Below, piece by piece: positions 36,982-45,601 of a DNA stretch of 64,000 nucleotides (position 1 is the first letter of the stretch; each line of letters opens with the position of its first letter). The translations under genes and the position numbers were made by a program. The DNA is from Moritella sp. Urea-trap-13 (lineage in GTDB: Bacteria; Pseudomonadota; Gammaproteobacteria; Enterobacterales; Moritellaceae). The DNA lies in assembly GCF_002836355.1 (NCBI RefSeq), contig NZ_PJCA01000031.1, positions 558,001 through 622,000 of the forward strand, given 5' to 3'. The notes under the pieces are model-generated. The model was given only the letters and a program-made list of their open reading frames with translations, made no database searches and was not told the origin of the DNA.

Positions 36982-37803
36982 ATGGATCCGTTATCAGTCA
37001 TTCTTCAGCGCTTCTCAATGAATACCGACGTATTTTTTACCGGTAATCTATGTGGCATTTCTAATTTCAATCGCGAGCCCAACAAAGGTCATTTGCATTT
37101 ACTGCAGAGTGGCGAGATCACTATCGTTGATGAACAAGGCGTTTCGCATTTAATTGACGAGCCAACCGTGATGTTTTTTCCTACGCAGCATGCGCACCGT
37201 GTGATTGCCAGCAAAGATAATCCCCCGAAATTGGTTTGTGCCAACATCATTTATAATGAAAATACATCGAATCCGATTGCCGATGCATTGCCAAGATTAC
37301 TGTGCTTCAAACTCAGTGAAAACGCAGCGTTAATGAAAACGGCGCAGTGGTTGTTTGAAGAGGCATTTAATGAAGATAGCGGTCGCCTGCCGATGATTAA
37401 CTCCCTGACGGACATCTTTATTATTTACGTGCTGCGACATGTTATTGATAACAACATCATGCAGCATGGTCTGCTGGCAGGCTTAGCCCACCCACAAGTA
37501 TCGAAGGTATTGTTAGCTATACACGACGCGCCAGAAAGGCAATGGGGGTTAGAGGACATGGCTGCGCTCGCGCTTATGTCTCGATCAAAGTTTGCCGATG
37601 TATTTAAGCGGACGGTAGGTCAAAGTCCAGGCGACTATATAATTGATTGGCGTATTATTGTTGCCAAAGGGCTATTACAACAAAACAAGCCGGTGGCGAT
37701 TGTCGCGAATGCCGTGGGTTATGAAAATGGCTCCGCGCTAGCGAGAGTATTTAAGAAGAAACTGGGTATATCACCTAAACAATGGCTCGAACAAACGCTT
37801 TAA
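36982..37803 (+). CDS. AraC family regulator with cupin sensor domain
   Basis: 273 residues. Cupin_6-type N-terminal domain (about 15-110; GHLHLLQSGEITIVDEQG) and C-terminal double helix-turn-helix ending ISPKQWLEQTL. Relatives (YqhC-like) respond to aldehydes or other electrophiles and often sit next to oxidoreductases. It is divergent from the bufferin operon (183 bp apart) and convergent to the Old Yellow Enzyme gene; either may be its target. Start follows ATGAGGTCATA. Confidence 0.9.
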   Translation: MDPLSVILQRFSMNTDVFFTGNLCGISNFNREPNKGHLHLLQSGEITIVDEQGVSHLIDEPTVMFFPTQHAHRVIASKDNPPKLVCANIIYNENTSNPIADALPRLLCFKLSENAALMKTAQWLFEEAFNEDSGRLPMINSLTDIFIIYVLRHVIDNNIMQHGLLAGLAHPQVSKVLLAIHDAPERQWGLEDMAALALMSRSKFADVFKRTVGQSPGDYIIDWRIIVAKGLLQQNKPVAIVANAVGYENGSALARVFKKKLGISPKQWLEQTL

Positions 37804-37806
37804 TAC

Positions 37807-37840
37807 AAAAAGGGCTAGTACAATGCTAACCCTTTTTTTG
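37807..37840 (+). terminator. Terminator after AraC gene
   Basis: AAAAAGGGCTAG...CTAACCCTTTTTTT: stem of about 9 bp with one mismatch, then T-run. Confidence 0.8.
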
Positions 37841-37890
37841 TTTATATCTAAAGTTACAGTTATTACTATCTACAATAAAAGTGCTTAACC

Positions 37891-38943
37891 TTAAACCAAA
37901 CTAGTCAACATAGTATCTGAGTATTCAATTAGCTCTTTACCATCGCGAACACGTTCAACATAATCAGGGTTGGCAATAAACGGTCGGCCTATCGCAAGCA
38001 GATCAAATTTGTCATCTGCAATTGCTTTACTACCCGCTTCAGCGGTAAAACTACCCACACCCACTAGCGTCTTGTTATATATGCTACGTACATAACTTGA
38101 AGCGCGGCCATCTAAATAGTCAAATTCCATTGCGTCATCGAAAACACCAATATGTAGGAAAGCTAAATCACGTTTTTCAAGCTCAGGTACAAGATAATCG
38201 AATACAGCACGGTCACGACTGTCACCAGCCATATTAAAGTATGCGCCAGGTGATACACGTAGTGCCGTTCTGTCATTACCAATACGGGCAACGACAGCAT
38301 CAATCACTTCAAGTGCAAAACGCGACATGTTTTCAGGTGTCTCGCCATATTCATCACTACGACGGTTACTGTCATGATGTAAGAATTGGTCGATTAAATA
38401 ACCGTTAGCGCCGTGGATCTCAACACCATCAAAACCGGCATCGATAGCGTTAGCAGCAGCTTGAGAATAATCACTTACTAGCTGTGCTATATCTTCAACC
38501 GTTACAGCTTTAGGTATCTTATAAGTCAGCTCACGCATTCTAGGTACAGTGCCTTCAACAGCTACAGCTGAAGGCGCCATGACATCTTGGCTACCAGTTG
38601 CTTGATAAAAGTGTGGATGTGCTACACGGCCTGTGTGCCAAAGCTGTGCAAAAATTTTGCCGCCGTTTTTATGAACCGCATCCGTAACCGTTTTCCAGCC
38701 GTCAATCTGTGCTGGCGAAAAAATACCAGGGGTATTTGGATAACCTTGACCATCAGGTCGAATGATCACTGCTTCAGAAATAATTAAGCCAGCTTCACCT
38801 CGACGACCATAATAGTCAGCCATATCTTGTGTCGGGACTAATTCATCATCAGCCATACAACGAGTCAGCGGCGCCATGAGAATGCGATTTTTCAAAGATA
38901 AAGTCTTATTAAGTACATAAGTTTGGAATAAGTTAGCTGTCAT
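37891..38943 (-). CDS. Old Yellow Enzyme family flavin reductase (NemA-like)
   Basis: 350 residues from the ATG at 38943, with CAGAGGCCGCT before it. Signs of the OYE barrel: LMAPLTRCMAD, FAQLWHTGRVAHP, GVEIHGANGYLIDQFL (His-Asn pair that binds the substrate carbonyl), and FLHIGVFDD-type C-terminal phosphate site with DLLAIGRPFIANPD. It reduces activated alkenes, nitrate esters or N-ethylmaleimide with NADPH and FMN. Three TetR-type operators lie in the 180-bp spacer to the divergent TetR gene, making a nemRA-like module. Confidence 0.93.
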   Translation of the reverse strand: MTANLFQTYVLNKTLSLKNRILMAPLTRCMADDELVPTQDMADYYGRRGEAGLIISEAVIIRPDGQGYPNTPGIFSPAQIDGWKTVTDAVHKNGGKIFAQLWHTGRVAHPHFYQATGSQDVMAPSAVAVEGTVPRMRELTYKIPKAVTVEDIAQLVSDYSQAAANAIDAGFDGVEIHGANGYLIDQFLHHDSNRRSDEYGETPENMSRFALEVIDAVVARIGNDRTALRVSPGAYFNMAGDSRDRAVFDYLVPELEKRDLAFLHIGVFDDAMEFDYLDGRASSYVRSIYNKTLVGVGSFTAEAGSKAIADDKFDLLAIGRPFIANPDYVERVRDGKELIEYSDTMLTSLV

Positions 38944-38985
38944 AGCGGCCTCTGTATATGTGTTACGGATAATAGACAATCATTA

Positions 38986-39053
38986 TTGAATGCACGTTCA
39001 AGATAGCCTTTCTTGAATGATCATTCAAGAACTATTTTTGAATAAACGTTCAA
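38986..39053. promoter_or_regulatory. Triple TetR operator between OYE and TetR genes
   Basis: TTGAATGCACGTTCAA (38986-39001), TTGAATGATCATTCAA (39013-39028, perfect) and TTGAATAAACGTTCAA (39038-39053). Each fits TTGAAYR-N2-YRTTCAA, spaced about 26 bp apart. They cover both promoters and probably let the TetR protein silence itself and the OYE gene together. Confidence 0.75.
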
Positions 39054-39126
39054 AATTGATTATAATAATCATATTGCACAACATGACTCAGATACCAAGA
39101 GTCTTAATAAGAGTGAATGACTAGCC

Positions 39127-39708
39127 ATGCGTATTGCAGAATTTGATAGAGAAAAAGTACTGAGATCTGCAATGACCTCCTTCATGGATAAAGGTTACGG
39201 CAAGACCAGTATGCAAGATCTGAAACTGGCTACAGGTTTACACCCTGGTTCTATCTATTGCGCTTTCGAAAATAAACGAGGCCTACTTCTCGCCGCTTTA
39301 GAGCAATATCGCCTAGATAGAAATGCTGAATTCACCGCTATCTTTACCGGTAAACGACCAGTGCTAACTGAGCTTAAAGCCTATTTGGATAATCTCGTTT
39401 TAGAATGTCAGAGCTGCGATACTTCTCGTGCTTGCTTACTGACTAAGGCGCTGAATGAAATTGCGGAACAAGATGAAGAAGTACATAGCATTATCACACA
39501 ACACCTAGCTAACTGGCAGTTGGCTATTACTCACGTCTTACAACAGGCTATTGATCAAAAAGAAATTGTCAGCGAACGAAATGCGGATTTACGCGCGCAC
39601 TATCTGATGATGGGTATATATGGTTTACGTACATTCGCGCATACGCACGCAAAAGGAAATACCATCAAACAGCTAGCGGATCAGCTTTATCAAGATGTGT
39701 GCCGATAG
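39127..39708 (+). CDS. TetR family regulator of the OYE module
   Basis: 193 residues. Helix-turn-helix with LHPGSIYCAFENKRGLL, nearly the same recognition helix as in the TetR at 27.1 kb, and cysteines (ECQSCDTSRACLL) in the ligand domain that could sense electrophiles as in NemR. Divergent to the OYE gene with three shared operators between. Confidence 0.9.
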   Translation: MRIAEFDREKVLRSAMTSFMDKGYGKTSMQDLKLATGLHPGSIYCAFENKRGLLLAALEQYRLDRNAEFTAIFTGKRPVLTELKAYLDNLVLECQSCDTSRACLLTKALNEIAEQDEEVHSIITQHLANWQLAITHVLQQAIDQKEIVSERNADLRAHYLMMGIYGLRTFAHTHAKGNTIKQLADQLYQDVCR

Positions 39709-40187
39709 CTTCTAAATCCAAAAAGTACACAGATTCAATTGGCCCTACAGATGCGAACTTAGCGACAGGGCCTTCTACGAACGCTACATTCTCAGCTACA
39801 TTATTCATATTCAAGGCTAAAAAATCGCATTTCGCACCTACCCCTTACTAAGTATCTACCACTAAAATAGCTAACTCCTATAGAGTATTATGCTGATAAA
39901 AGGTGATAACGTTAACAGATCGTTAATGATAAATATTAATCACATATAATCCGACAAAAGACACTTTATCGACATATTAAACCTAATCTACTCAGTTAAA
40001 TCAGTTCAATTTACTTAACTATAAAACATTAGAAATATAAACCACTAAATAAACACCTTAGTGGTTGTTGAGTTAATCTTAATATATTGTTAATTTATTT
40101 TGCCATGGAGCGGGAAATACAGTGCTGAATAGTGAATTATTCTATTGTGTGTCGCTTATATTAGATAAATCATGGATGGAATTGAAT
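39709..40187. other. Non-coding stretch
   Basis: About 480 bp upstream of the AGCS symporter, AT-rich, containing its promoter. A short minus-strand frame (47 codons from 39808, MNNVAENVAFVEGPV) overlaps the TetR 3' end; without support I do not call it. Confidence 0.4.
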
Positions 40188-41735
40188 ATGATCACAAAGA
40201 TTAGTCGCTACATTGTCGTAATGTTAAGCATGTTTACCTCTTCGGCTTTTGCCGCCAGTGAACAAGTTGGATTTGATAAAGCTGTGGATCAGTTTTTTAA
40301 CGAAAACCTCAGCTGGTTCGCAAATACAATTTTCACATCAGTCCCTGTTAATGGGACAAACTTCCCCATCATCGTTGGCTGGTTATTCATCGCCGCTATT
40401 ATTTTCACATTCTACTTCGGTTTTGTGCAATTCAAACGCTTTGGTTTAGCGGTTAAGATCGTTAAAGGTGACTTCACAGACCCGAACAAAGATGAACCAG
40501 GACAGGTTACCCATTTCCAAGCATTAACTACGGCACTGTCTGGTACCGTCGGACTGGGTAATATCGCCGGTGTTGGTGCTGCCCTAGCTATTGGTGGTCC
40601 CGGTGCAACTTTCTGGATGATCCTTTGCGGTCTGTTAGGTATGGCGTCTAAGTTTTGTGAATGTACCCTTGGTGTTAAGTATCGTAATCAACTACCCAAT
40701 GGTGACGTATCAGGTGGTCCAATGTATTACCTGAGCAAAGGCTTAAAAGAACGTGGTTTTACAAATTTAGGTAAATTTCTCGCTGTAGGTTTTGCTATCA
40801 TGACGATTCTAGGCGCGCTTGGTGGTGGCAACATGTTCCAAGGTAACCAAGCGAATGCGATGATAGTGCAAACTTTAGGTCTACCTGAGGGTTATGGTTG
40901 GGTAACGGGTGTTATTCTAGCGTGTATGGTTGCATCTGTTATTATCGGTGGCATGCCATCCATTGCAAAAGTGACTGGTAAGCTTGTTCCTACGATGGCG
41001 CTATTATATGTCGGTATGTCAGTTATTGTGCTGATATCTAACGCCTCTATGATTGGTGATGCATTTGGTCAAATCATTGATGGTGCCTTTACCGGTGCCG
41101 GTGTTGCAGGTGGTTTTGTTGGTGCATTAATCCAAGGAATGAAGCGTGCGACATTCTCAAATGAGGCCGGTGTAGGTTCTGCTGCGATTGCCCATGCGGC
41201 AGTAAAAACCAAAGAACCAATCACTGAAGGTTTGGTTTCTGTACTCGAACCATTTATTGATACTGTTGTTATTTGTACAATGACAGCCTTAGTTATCACA
41301 ATTTCAGGTATGAATAATGGCGAACTTAGTGGTGTGACACTAACTGCCGCTGCATTTACCGAAACAGCAGATATATTCCAATACGTACTCGCTGTAGCTG
41401 TGGTTATGTTTGCTTTTTCTACTATGATTTCATGGTCTTATTATGGACTTAAAGCATGGACTTACCTGTTCGGCGAAGGTAAAACGACAGAGCTTGTATA
41501 CAAAATTATGTTCTGTTGTTTTGTTGTAGTCGGCGCAAGTGTTAGCTTTGGTGCTGTTATCGACTTCTCTGATGCCGCTATCTTTGCAATGTCTATCTTC
41601 AATATTATCGGTTTGTATTTCTTAATGCCGGTGGTGAAAAAAGAGCTACAATCTTTTATTGCTCGCGTTCAATCTGGTGAAATAAAAGATTACAGTAAAG
41701 AAGCTGTATTAGTAACTAAGCAGTTAAACGACTAA
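40188..41735 (+). CDS. Sodium:alanine/glycine symporter (AGCS family)
   Basis: 515 residues with about 10-11 transmembrane helices and a signal-like N-terminus (MLSMFTSSAFAA). Family motifs GTVGLGNIAGVGAALAIGGPG and ASKFCECTLGVKYR are present, as is NEAGVGSAAIAHAA. It takes up D/L-alanine or glycine with Na+. The ATG at 40188 is chosen over a GTG at 40122 because the protein then begins directly with the hydrophobic leader; the GTG has a GGAGCGGG upstream, so it remains an alternative. Terminator follows. Confidence 0.93.
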   Translation: MITKISRYIVVMLSMFTSSAFAASEQVGFDKAVDQFFNENLSWFANTIFTSVPVNGTNFPIIVGWLFIAAIIFTFYFGFVQFKRFGLAVKIVKGDFTDPNKDEPGQVTHFQALTTALSGTVGLGNIAGVGAALAIGGPGATFWMILCGLLGMASKFCECTLGVKYRNQLPNGDVSGGPMYYLSKGLKERGFTNLGKFLAVGFAIMTILGALGGGNMFQGNQANAMIVQTLGLPEGYGWVTGVILACMVASVIIGGMPSIAKVTGKLVPTMALLYVGMSVIVLISNASMIGDAFGQIIDGAFTGAGVAGGFVGALIQGMKRATFSNEAGVGSAAIAHAAVKTKEPITEGLVSVLEPFIDTVVICTMTALVITISGMNNGELSGVTLTAAAFTETADIFQYVLAVAVVMFAFSTMISWSYYGLKAWTYLFGEGKTTELVYKIMFCCFVVVGASVSFGAVIDFSDAAIFAMSIFNIIGLYFLMPVVKKELQSFIARVQSGEIKDYSKEAVLVTKQLND

Positions 41736-41773
41736 TGTTTACAACTTATCTTTAAAAATATAATTTTAAAGAT

Positions 41774-41811
41774 AAAAAGCCCAGTCAATAATATTGATTG
41801 GGCTTTTTTTA
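41774..41811 (+). terminator. Terminator after symporter
   Basis: AAAAAGCCCAGTCAAT/ATTGATTGGGCTTTTT stem with T-run. Confidence 0.93.
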
Positions 41812-41969
41812 TTTTCTAAAAACTAATACTTACATGCCAAAAATATCCTTAAAAACTACTAAAACTGAACATGTTTATGCAATCAAATTACGAATTTGAT
41901 TGTTAAAAATGGGGTTTTGATTGTACAATATGACCTGTAATTTAACGGCATTTATAGAGGTTAATTAGC

Positions 41970-42209
41970 TTGGAACTTAAAGAATTAAAGGTTTTGTTTG
42001 ATAATGGCGGTCTTAAAAAGATAACAGTAAGACGAGCCCCTTTAATGAATGGCTATATCCTCATTGCACAAACAACCAATAAAAATGTGCATGTGATGAC
42101 CTCTCAGCGTGAAGAATCAAACACACCACGGGCATTCAAGACGATTGATTCTGCAGCTGCAAACGCACAAAAGATTGGTTTTAAGAAGATAAGTATCGAT
42201 TTCACGTAA
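41970..42209 (+). CDS. Small conserved protein of unknown function (79 aa)
   Basis: TTG start at 41970 with AGAGG 9 bp upstream. MELKELKVLFDNGGLKK, TSQREE, PRAFKTIDSAAANAQKIGFKKI is a pattern I have seen in small marine gammaproteobacterial proteins, once labelled RepB-like without proof. Cytoplasmic, no motifs. Its 3' flank contains a LexA-like box that recurs at 44.2 and 46.7 kb. Confidence 0.65.
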   Translation: MELKELKVLFDNGGLKKITVRRAPLMNGYILIAQTTNKNVHVMTSQREESNTPRAFKTIDSAAANAQKIGFKKISIDFT

Positions 42210-42221
42210 CTACAGTTAATA

Positions 42222-42237
42222 CTGTATATACATACAG
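42222..42237. promoter_or_regulatory. LexA-like box A
   Basis: CTGTATATACATACAG, perfect CTGT-N8-ACAG. It lies downstream of the 79-aa gene and downstream of add, so no gene obviously responds to it. It belongs to a 45-bp repeat shared with 46694-46738. Confidence 0.5.
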
Positions 42238-42247
42238 CTTTAACTCC

Positions 42248-42278
42248 TACCCCGTAAAAACGGCACTTTTACGGGGTA
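42248..42278. terminator. Bidirectional hairpin between 79-aa gene and add
   Basis: Perfect 12-bp arms TACCCCGTAAAA/TTTTACGGGGTA. It ends 4 bp from the add stop codon. Confidence 0.7.
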
Positions 42279-42281
42279 AGA

Positions 42282-43289
42282 TTACATATTTAGTGCTAAA
42301 TAGGCTTTATTCATCGCAATTAATCGTTCTTTTTCAAGGTCTGAAATGAAACTGGCTTCAATAGCATTGAAAGTAAATTGGGCAATTTCAGATTTAGTCA
42401 TAATATGCGCCTCCCCAACAGCCATAAAGTTGTCAGTCATATAACCACCAAAGTATGCAGGATCATCAGAATTGATCGTGACGCATACACCTTTACGCAA
42501 AAGCTCAACAATATTATGTTCGGTCATATGTTTAAACACTTTTAACTTAATGTTAGATAGCGGGCAAACAGTCAGTGGCATTCTTAGTTTAGCTAACTCG
42601 CTTACAAAATCATCATCATCTGAACAGCGTACACCATGATCGATTCGGGTTATTTTCAACAGTTCTAAAGCATCGCGAATACTACTCGCAGACCCTTCTT
42701 CACCTGCATGAGCGACAGTTAAAAAACCTTCACTCAATGACTTTTCAAATACACGCTCGAACTTACTGGCTGGATTACCATTTTCTGACGAATCTAAACC
42801 GACAGCAATAATCTTGTCCTTATGTCCAAGGGCCTGATCTAAAGTAATAAATGCCGACTCTTCATCCAGATGACGTAAAAAACACATGATTAACTGACTG
42901 CTAATATCGAGTTCTTTTGCCGCTTTAGTTAATGCTTTATCAATACCATTAACGACGGTATCAAAACTAATGCCACGATCGGTGTGTGTTTGCGGATCGA
43001 AGAATACTTCAGTATGCACAACATTATCGTTTTTACAGCGCAGTAAGTAAGCCCAAGTAAGATCAAAAAAGTCTTGTTCGGTGATGAGTACGTTGGCTCC
43101 TTGGTAGTAAATATCTAAAAACGACTGGAGGTTATGGAAACTGTATGCGTCTTTCACTTCGGCAAATGAGTTGAATGGGATTTCAATATTATTACGTGCA
43201 GCAAGTTCAAACATTAATTCAGGTTCAAGGGTACCTTCGATATGTAAGTGAAGCTCTACTTTTGGCAAAAATTGGATAAATTGTTTCAT
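42282..43289 (-). CDS. add: Adenosine deaminase
   Basis: 335 residues, standard family length. Metal and active-site motifs: VELHLHIEGT, HAGEEG, DHGVR and NSDDPAYFGG. It converts adenosine to inosine with zinc in the cytosol, in purine salvage. The leader carries an adenine-type purine riboswitch, as in the Vibrio vulnificus add gene, so transcription or translation is tied to adenine. Start ATG follows TTAGGAACTTAATC. Confidence 0.96.
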   Translation of the reverse strand: MKQFIQFLPKVELHLHIEGTLEPELMFELAARNNIEIPFNSFAEVKDAYSFHNLQSFLDIYYQGANVLITEQDFFDLTWAYLLRCKNDNVVHTEVFFDPQTHTDRGISFDTVVNGIDKALTKAAKELDISSQLIMCFLRHLDEESAFITLDQALGHKDKIIAVGLDSSENGNPASKFERVFEKSLSEGFLTVAHAGEEGSASSIRDALELLKITRIDHGVRCSDDDDFVSELAKLRMPLTVCPLSNIKLKVFKHMTEHNIVELLRKGVCVTINSDDPAYFGGYMTDNFMAVGEAHIMTKSEIAQFTFNAIEASFISDLEKERLIAMNKAYLALNM

Positions 43290-43315
43290 GATTAAGTTCC
43301 TAATAAATGTTATTA

Positions 43316-43362
43316 AGTACTTCTCTTTAATAAGAAAAAAATGCTACAAAGAGAAAAGTACT
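43316..43362 (-). promoter_or_regulatory. Candidate expression-platform hairpin of the add riboswitch
   Basis: In the transcript, AGTACTTTTCTCTTT pairs with AAAGAGAAGTACT downstream (13 bp, two bulged U). A small hairpin AGTAC-ATCA-GTACT next to the aptamer uses the same AGTACT and cannot form together with the long one. A switch between the two structures is inference. Confidence 0.45.
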
Positions 43363-43375
43363 GATGTACTAAACT

Positions 43376-43442
43376 CTTCGTAATCAGGAATTAATGGTTC
43401 CTGGTAGAGACCCCCAATCCATATCATTGGGGTTATACGAAG
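43376..43442 (-). ncRNA. Purine (adenine-type) riboswitch aptamer upstream of add
   Basis: The minus-strand RNA folds as a purine aptamer. P1 CUUCGUA/UACGAAG closes it; P2 is CCCCAAU/AUUGGGG with loop GAUAUGG; the P2-P3 linker is GUCUCUACC; P3 is CAGGAA/UUCCUG with loop CCAUUAA; the P3-P1 linker is GAU. The loops can make the conserved kissing pairs. The residue equivalent to position 74 is U (GAUUACG, not GACUACG), the identity that selects adenine over guanine. Location directly before adenosine deaminase supports this. Confidence 0.93.
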
Positions 43443-43536
43443 GGAAAACAGAACAGTATTAGGTCTACTTTTAGACACTAAATTTACATACTACGCCTGA
43501 ATTTGCATAGATATTACAGGGTCTTATTTAATAAGT

Positions 43537-43992
43537 CTATAGGTTAAACATTGCTGCTTGGCCGTGATTTACACCATCTTCATCAATCACATTCCAGACT
43601 GTTGCGCCTTCGATCCAAAATATTCTGCCTGTCGAGGAAATACGTAAACCACGATAATCATCAATAAAACCAAACTTGGTGACTCGTGCGAGTAAATCCT
43701 CTCTTTCATTCCGATCTAGTGGTTTAGCCGACAGCCGTGATGGTAATGAAGTAAAGTCAGACCAACTCAATTCAAATGCCTGTAATGCGGATTTATTCCC
43801 ATAATTAAATATAGGATCTAATTCGTTACCATGCGACACAACAACTAAATTAGTATTAAACAAAGCTTCAGCGATACCGATTTTTAACGGGTTATCTTCA
43901 ATCAAGTTTTTACCGGTTAACTTATAATAGCTTGAGACCAAAAGCTTCGCATGTTCATCAATAACGTTATTTTCTACACTGGCATCATTCAC
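43537..43992 (-). CDS. MEKHLA domain protein
   Basis: 151 residues, one PAS-related MEKHLA domain. GIAEALFNTNLVVVSHG, DPIFNYGNKSALQAFELSW, PSRLSAKPL, GFIDDYRGLRISSTGR and VWNVIDEDG follow the family pattern. Stand-alone bacterial MEKHLA proteins are uncharacterised; a role in sensing is inferred from the fold only. Monocistronic. Confidence 0.88.
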   Translation of the reverse strand: MNDASVENNVIDEHAKLLVSSYYKLTGKNLIEDNPLKIGIAEALFNTNLVVVSHGNELDPIFNYGNKSALQAFELSWSDFTSLPSRLSAKPLDRNEREDLLARVTKFGFIDDYRGLRISSTGRIFWIEGATVWNVIDEDGVNHGQAAMFNL

Positions 43993-44151
43993 AATGTTGT
44001 TTTCCTTTACGATAAAAATGTCCGTTGAACTCTACTCTAACATAACTATGATTATCTGGCTGTTATGCTAAAACCGTTATTAACTCCACAATGCTCTCTT
44101 CTGGCTATTTTTTGTTCGATAATAAGGTTATGAATTAATGATTTAGGTGAC

Positions 44152-44210
44152 GCTACGTGAAATATACTAGCTAGGATTCACAACACCCGCTCAGATTTCA
44201 CGTAGCGCAC
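44152..44210. repeat. Copy 3 of the palindromic repeat family
   Basis: Perfect 12-bp arms GCTACGTGAAAT (44152-44163) and ATTTCACGTAGC (44195-44206). The right half, read on the minus strand, is GTGCGCTACGTGAAATCTGA, the core of copies 1 and 2. Confidence 0.8.
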
Positions 44211-44230
44211 GATAAAACAAGTAATTAATA

Positions 44231-44246
44231 CTGTTTGCATATACAG
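44231..44246 (+). promoter_or_regulatory. LexA-like box B overlapping recombinase promoter
   Basis: CTGTTTGCATATACAG fits CTGT-N8-ACAG exactly and covers the -35 element TTGCAT. A repressor here would block the promoter until SOS induction. Confidence 0.6.
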
Positions 44247-44262
44247 TTGTTAATGTTATAAT
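44235..44262 (+). promoter_or_regulatory. Sigma-70-like promoter of the recombinase gene
   Basis: TTGCAT (44235-44240), 16-bp spacer, TATAAT (44257-44262), 45 bp before the start codon. Confidence 0.65.
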
Positions 44263-44306
44263 TACTCTGTTAATCATTAAGATCATTTTACAGACTTGGA
44301 TGGATA

Positions 44307-45392
44307 ATGCCTAAAGCATTGATAAATATAAGTAATAACTCGATAGTTTCGTCTAGACATCTAAACGAAGAACACATTGAAAACCTGATTAGGTTTAGTG
44401 ATCGTAAGGAACAGTTAGAAGAAAATACCTTAAAGTCGTTACATTTCCATGTAAGTAAATTTAATGATTATTGCCTTACTCATAACGTGATCCCCTTACC
44501 CCTTCAAGACGCGACAGTACTCGAATCTTTTCTAATAAAAGAAAATGAACGTGGATGCAAAGCCCAAACACTACGCATTTATGCTTGGGCGGTTTCAAAA
44601 ATACACAGTTTAGCCGGTTTAGAGATCCCTTATTTCAAAACGATTATTACCGCTCGATTGAAGATAATATCGAAACAAGAGGTAAAACTTGGTGTAAAGC
44701 GTAAACAAGCCGTTGCATTTTCTTATGATCATTTGAAATTTGTAAATGACCAACTCGATACAAATTCGCTGATCTCTATACGCAATGCGTTATTACTGAA
44801 TTTTTGTTATGACGGTTTATTACGTGAAAGTGAAGCCTGTAATCTATTTATCGACCAAATCCAAAAAGTGAATGGCCTGTATAACATCAACATTACTAAC
44901 TCTAAAACAGATAAATCATTAGATGGTTCTATTGTACATTTAAGCAAATTCACCTCTAAATTACTGCCTTTGTATTTACAAAAGGTATCAGTACATAGCG
45001 GTCAATATTTGTTTAAGCGCGTTACCCCCCGCGGCGGTAAATTAGAAACGTTAAAACCAAGTGAATATAGTCCGAATCCATACGACAAACCGATATCAAC
45101 CAAAACTGTTGAACTGGTGTTTGCTAATACCTGGCATTCAATAACTGCCTATAATCAGTCTATCAGTTTCGAACAGCATATCGATTTACCCGAACGACCA
45201 TTTAGTGGTCACTCAGCTCGAGTTGGTGCATCTTGCGATCTTATTAGTGCCGGTTTTGATGACTCATTAGTGATGCGCGCTGGTAGATGGAAAACATTAA
45301 GAATGGTCGAGCTCTATACTCGTGGTGTAAATAATAAATTTGCGACAGTAAGAGAATTCAGAGAAAGATTAGAAACCATGACCAATACATAA
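44307..45392 (+). CDS. Tyrosine recombinase/integrase
   Basis: 361 residues. N-terminal SAM-like core-binding domain (about 25-130). Catalytic set: Arg173 (DGLLRESE), Lys in TNSKTDKS, H302-x-x-R305 (GHSARVG), Trp in AGRWKT and the nucleophile Tyr337 (VELYTRG). It cuts and rejoins DNA at specific palindromic sites. Neighbours on the same strand are absent, so it does not belong to a visible prophage; it is flanked by repeats and may act on them. The LexA-like box over its promoter suggests SOS control. Confidence 0.9.
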   Translation: MPKALINISNNSIVSSRHLNEEHIENLIRFSDRKEQLEENTLKSLHFHVSKFNDYCLTHNVIPLPLQDATVLESFLIKENERGCKAQTLRIYAWAVSKIHSLAGLEIPYFKTIITARLKIISKQEVKLGVKRKQAVAFSYDHLKFVNDQLDTNSLISIRNALLLNFCYDGLLRESEACNLFIDQIQKVNGLYNINITNSKTDKSLDGSIVHLSKFTSKLLPLYLQKVSVHSGQYLFKRVTPRGGKLETLKPSEYSPNPYDKPISTKTVELVFANTWHSITAYNQSISFEQHIDLPERPFSGHSARVGASCDLISAGFDDSLVMRAGRWKTLRMVELYTRGVNNKFATVREFRERLETMTNT

Positions 45393-45601
45393 TGATTGGA
45401 TATAGTAGCTATTGCTGTAGTCATTTCGATAAGGAAAAATAATATAAACAACACGTATAGTTAATTACATATTCTTCGAGACTGGGCATCGCAATACAGC
45501 TCGCCTTTACAATTCCCAGCTGCTCAATAACATTGTTGCTAACAACTGCTCTAAAGTTATTAGCAATCTATAAATCAAATATTCAATTACAAATCTAGTC
45601 A

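Larger units (their letters stand above)
43993..44306. other. Promoter and repeat region of the recombinase gene
   Basis: About 310 bp with a long palindromic repeat at 44152-44210, a LexA-like box at 44231-44246, and a sigma-70-like promoter. Confidence 0.7.

Noticed and set aside
39667-39808. 47-codon minus-strand frame (MNNVAENVAFVEGPV)
   Set aside because: Overlaps the TetR 3' end, no ribosome binding site and no known pattern; may be a remnant but cannot be supported.
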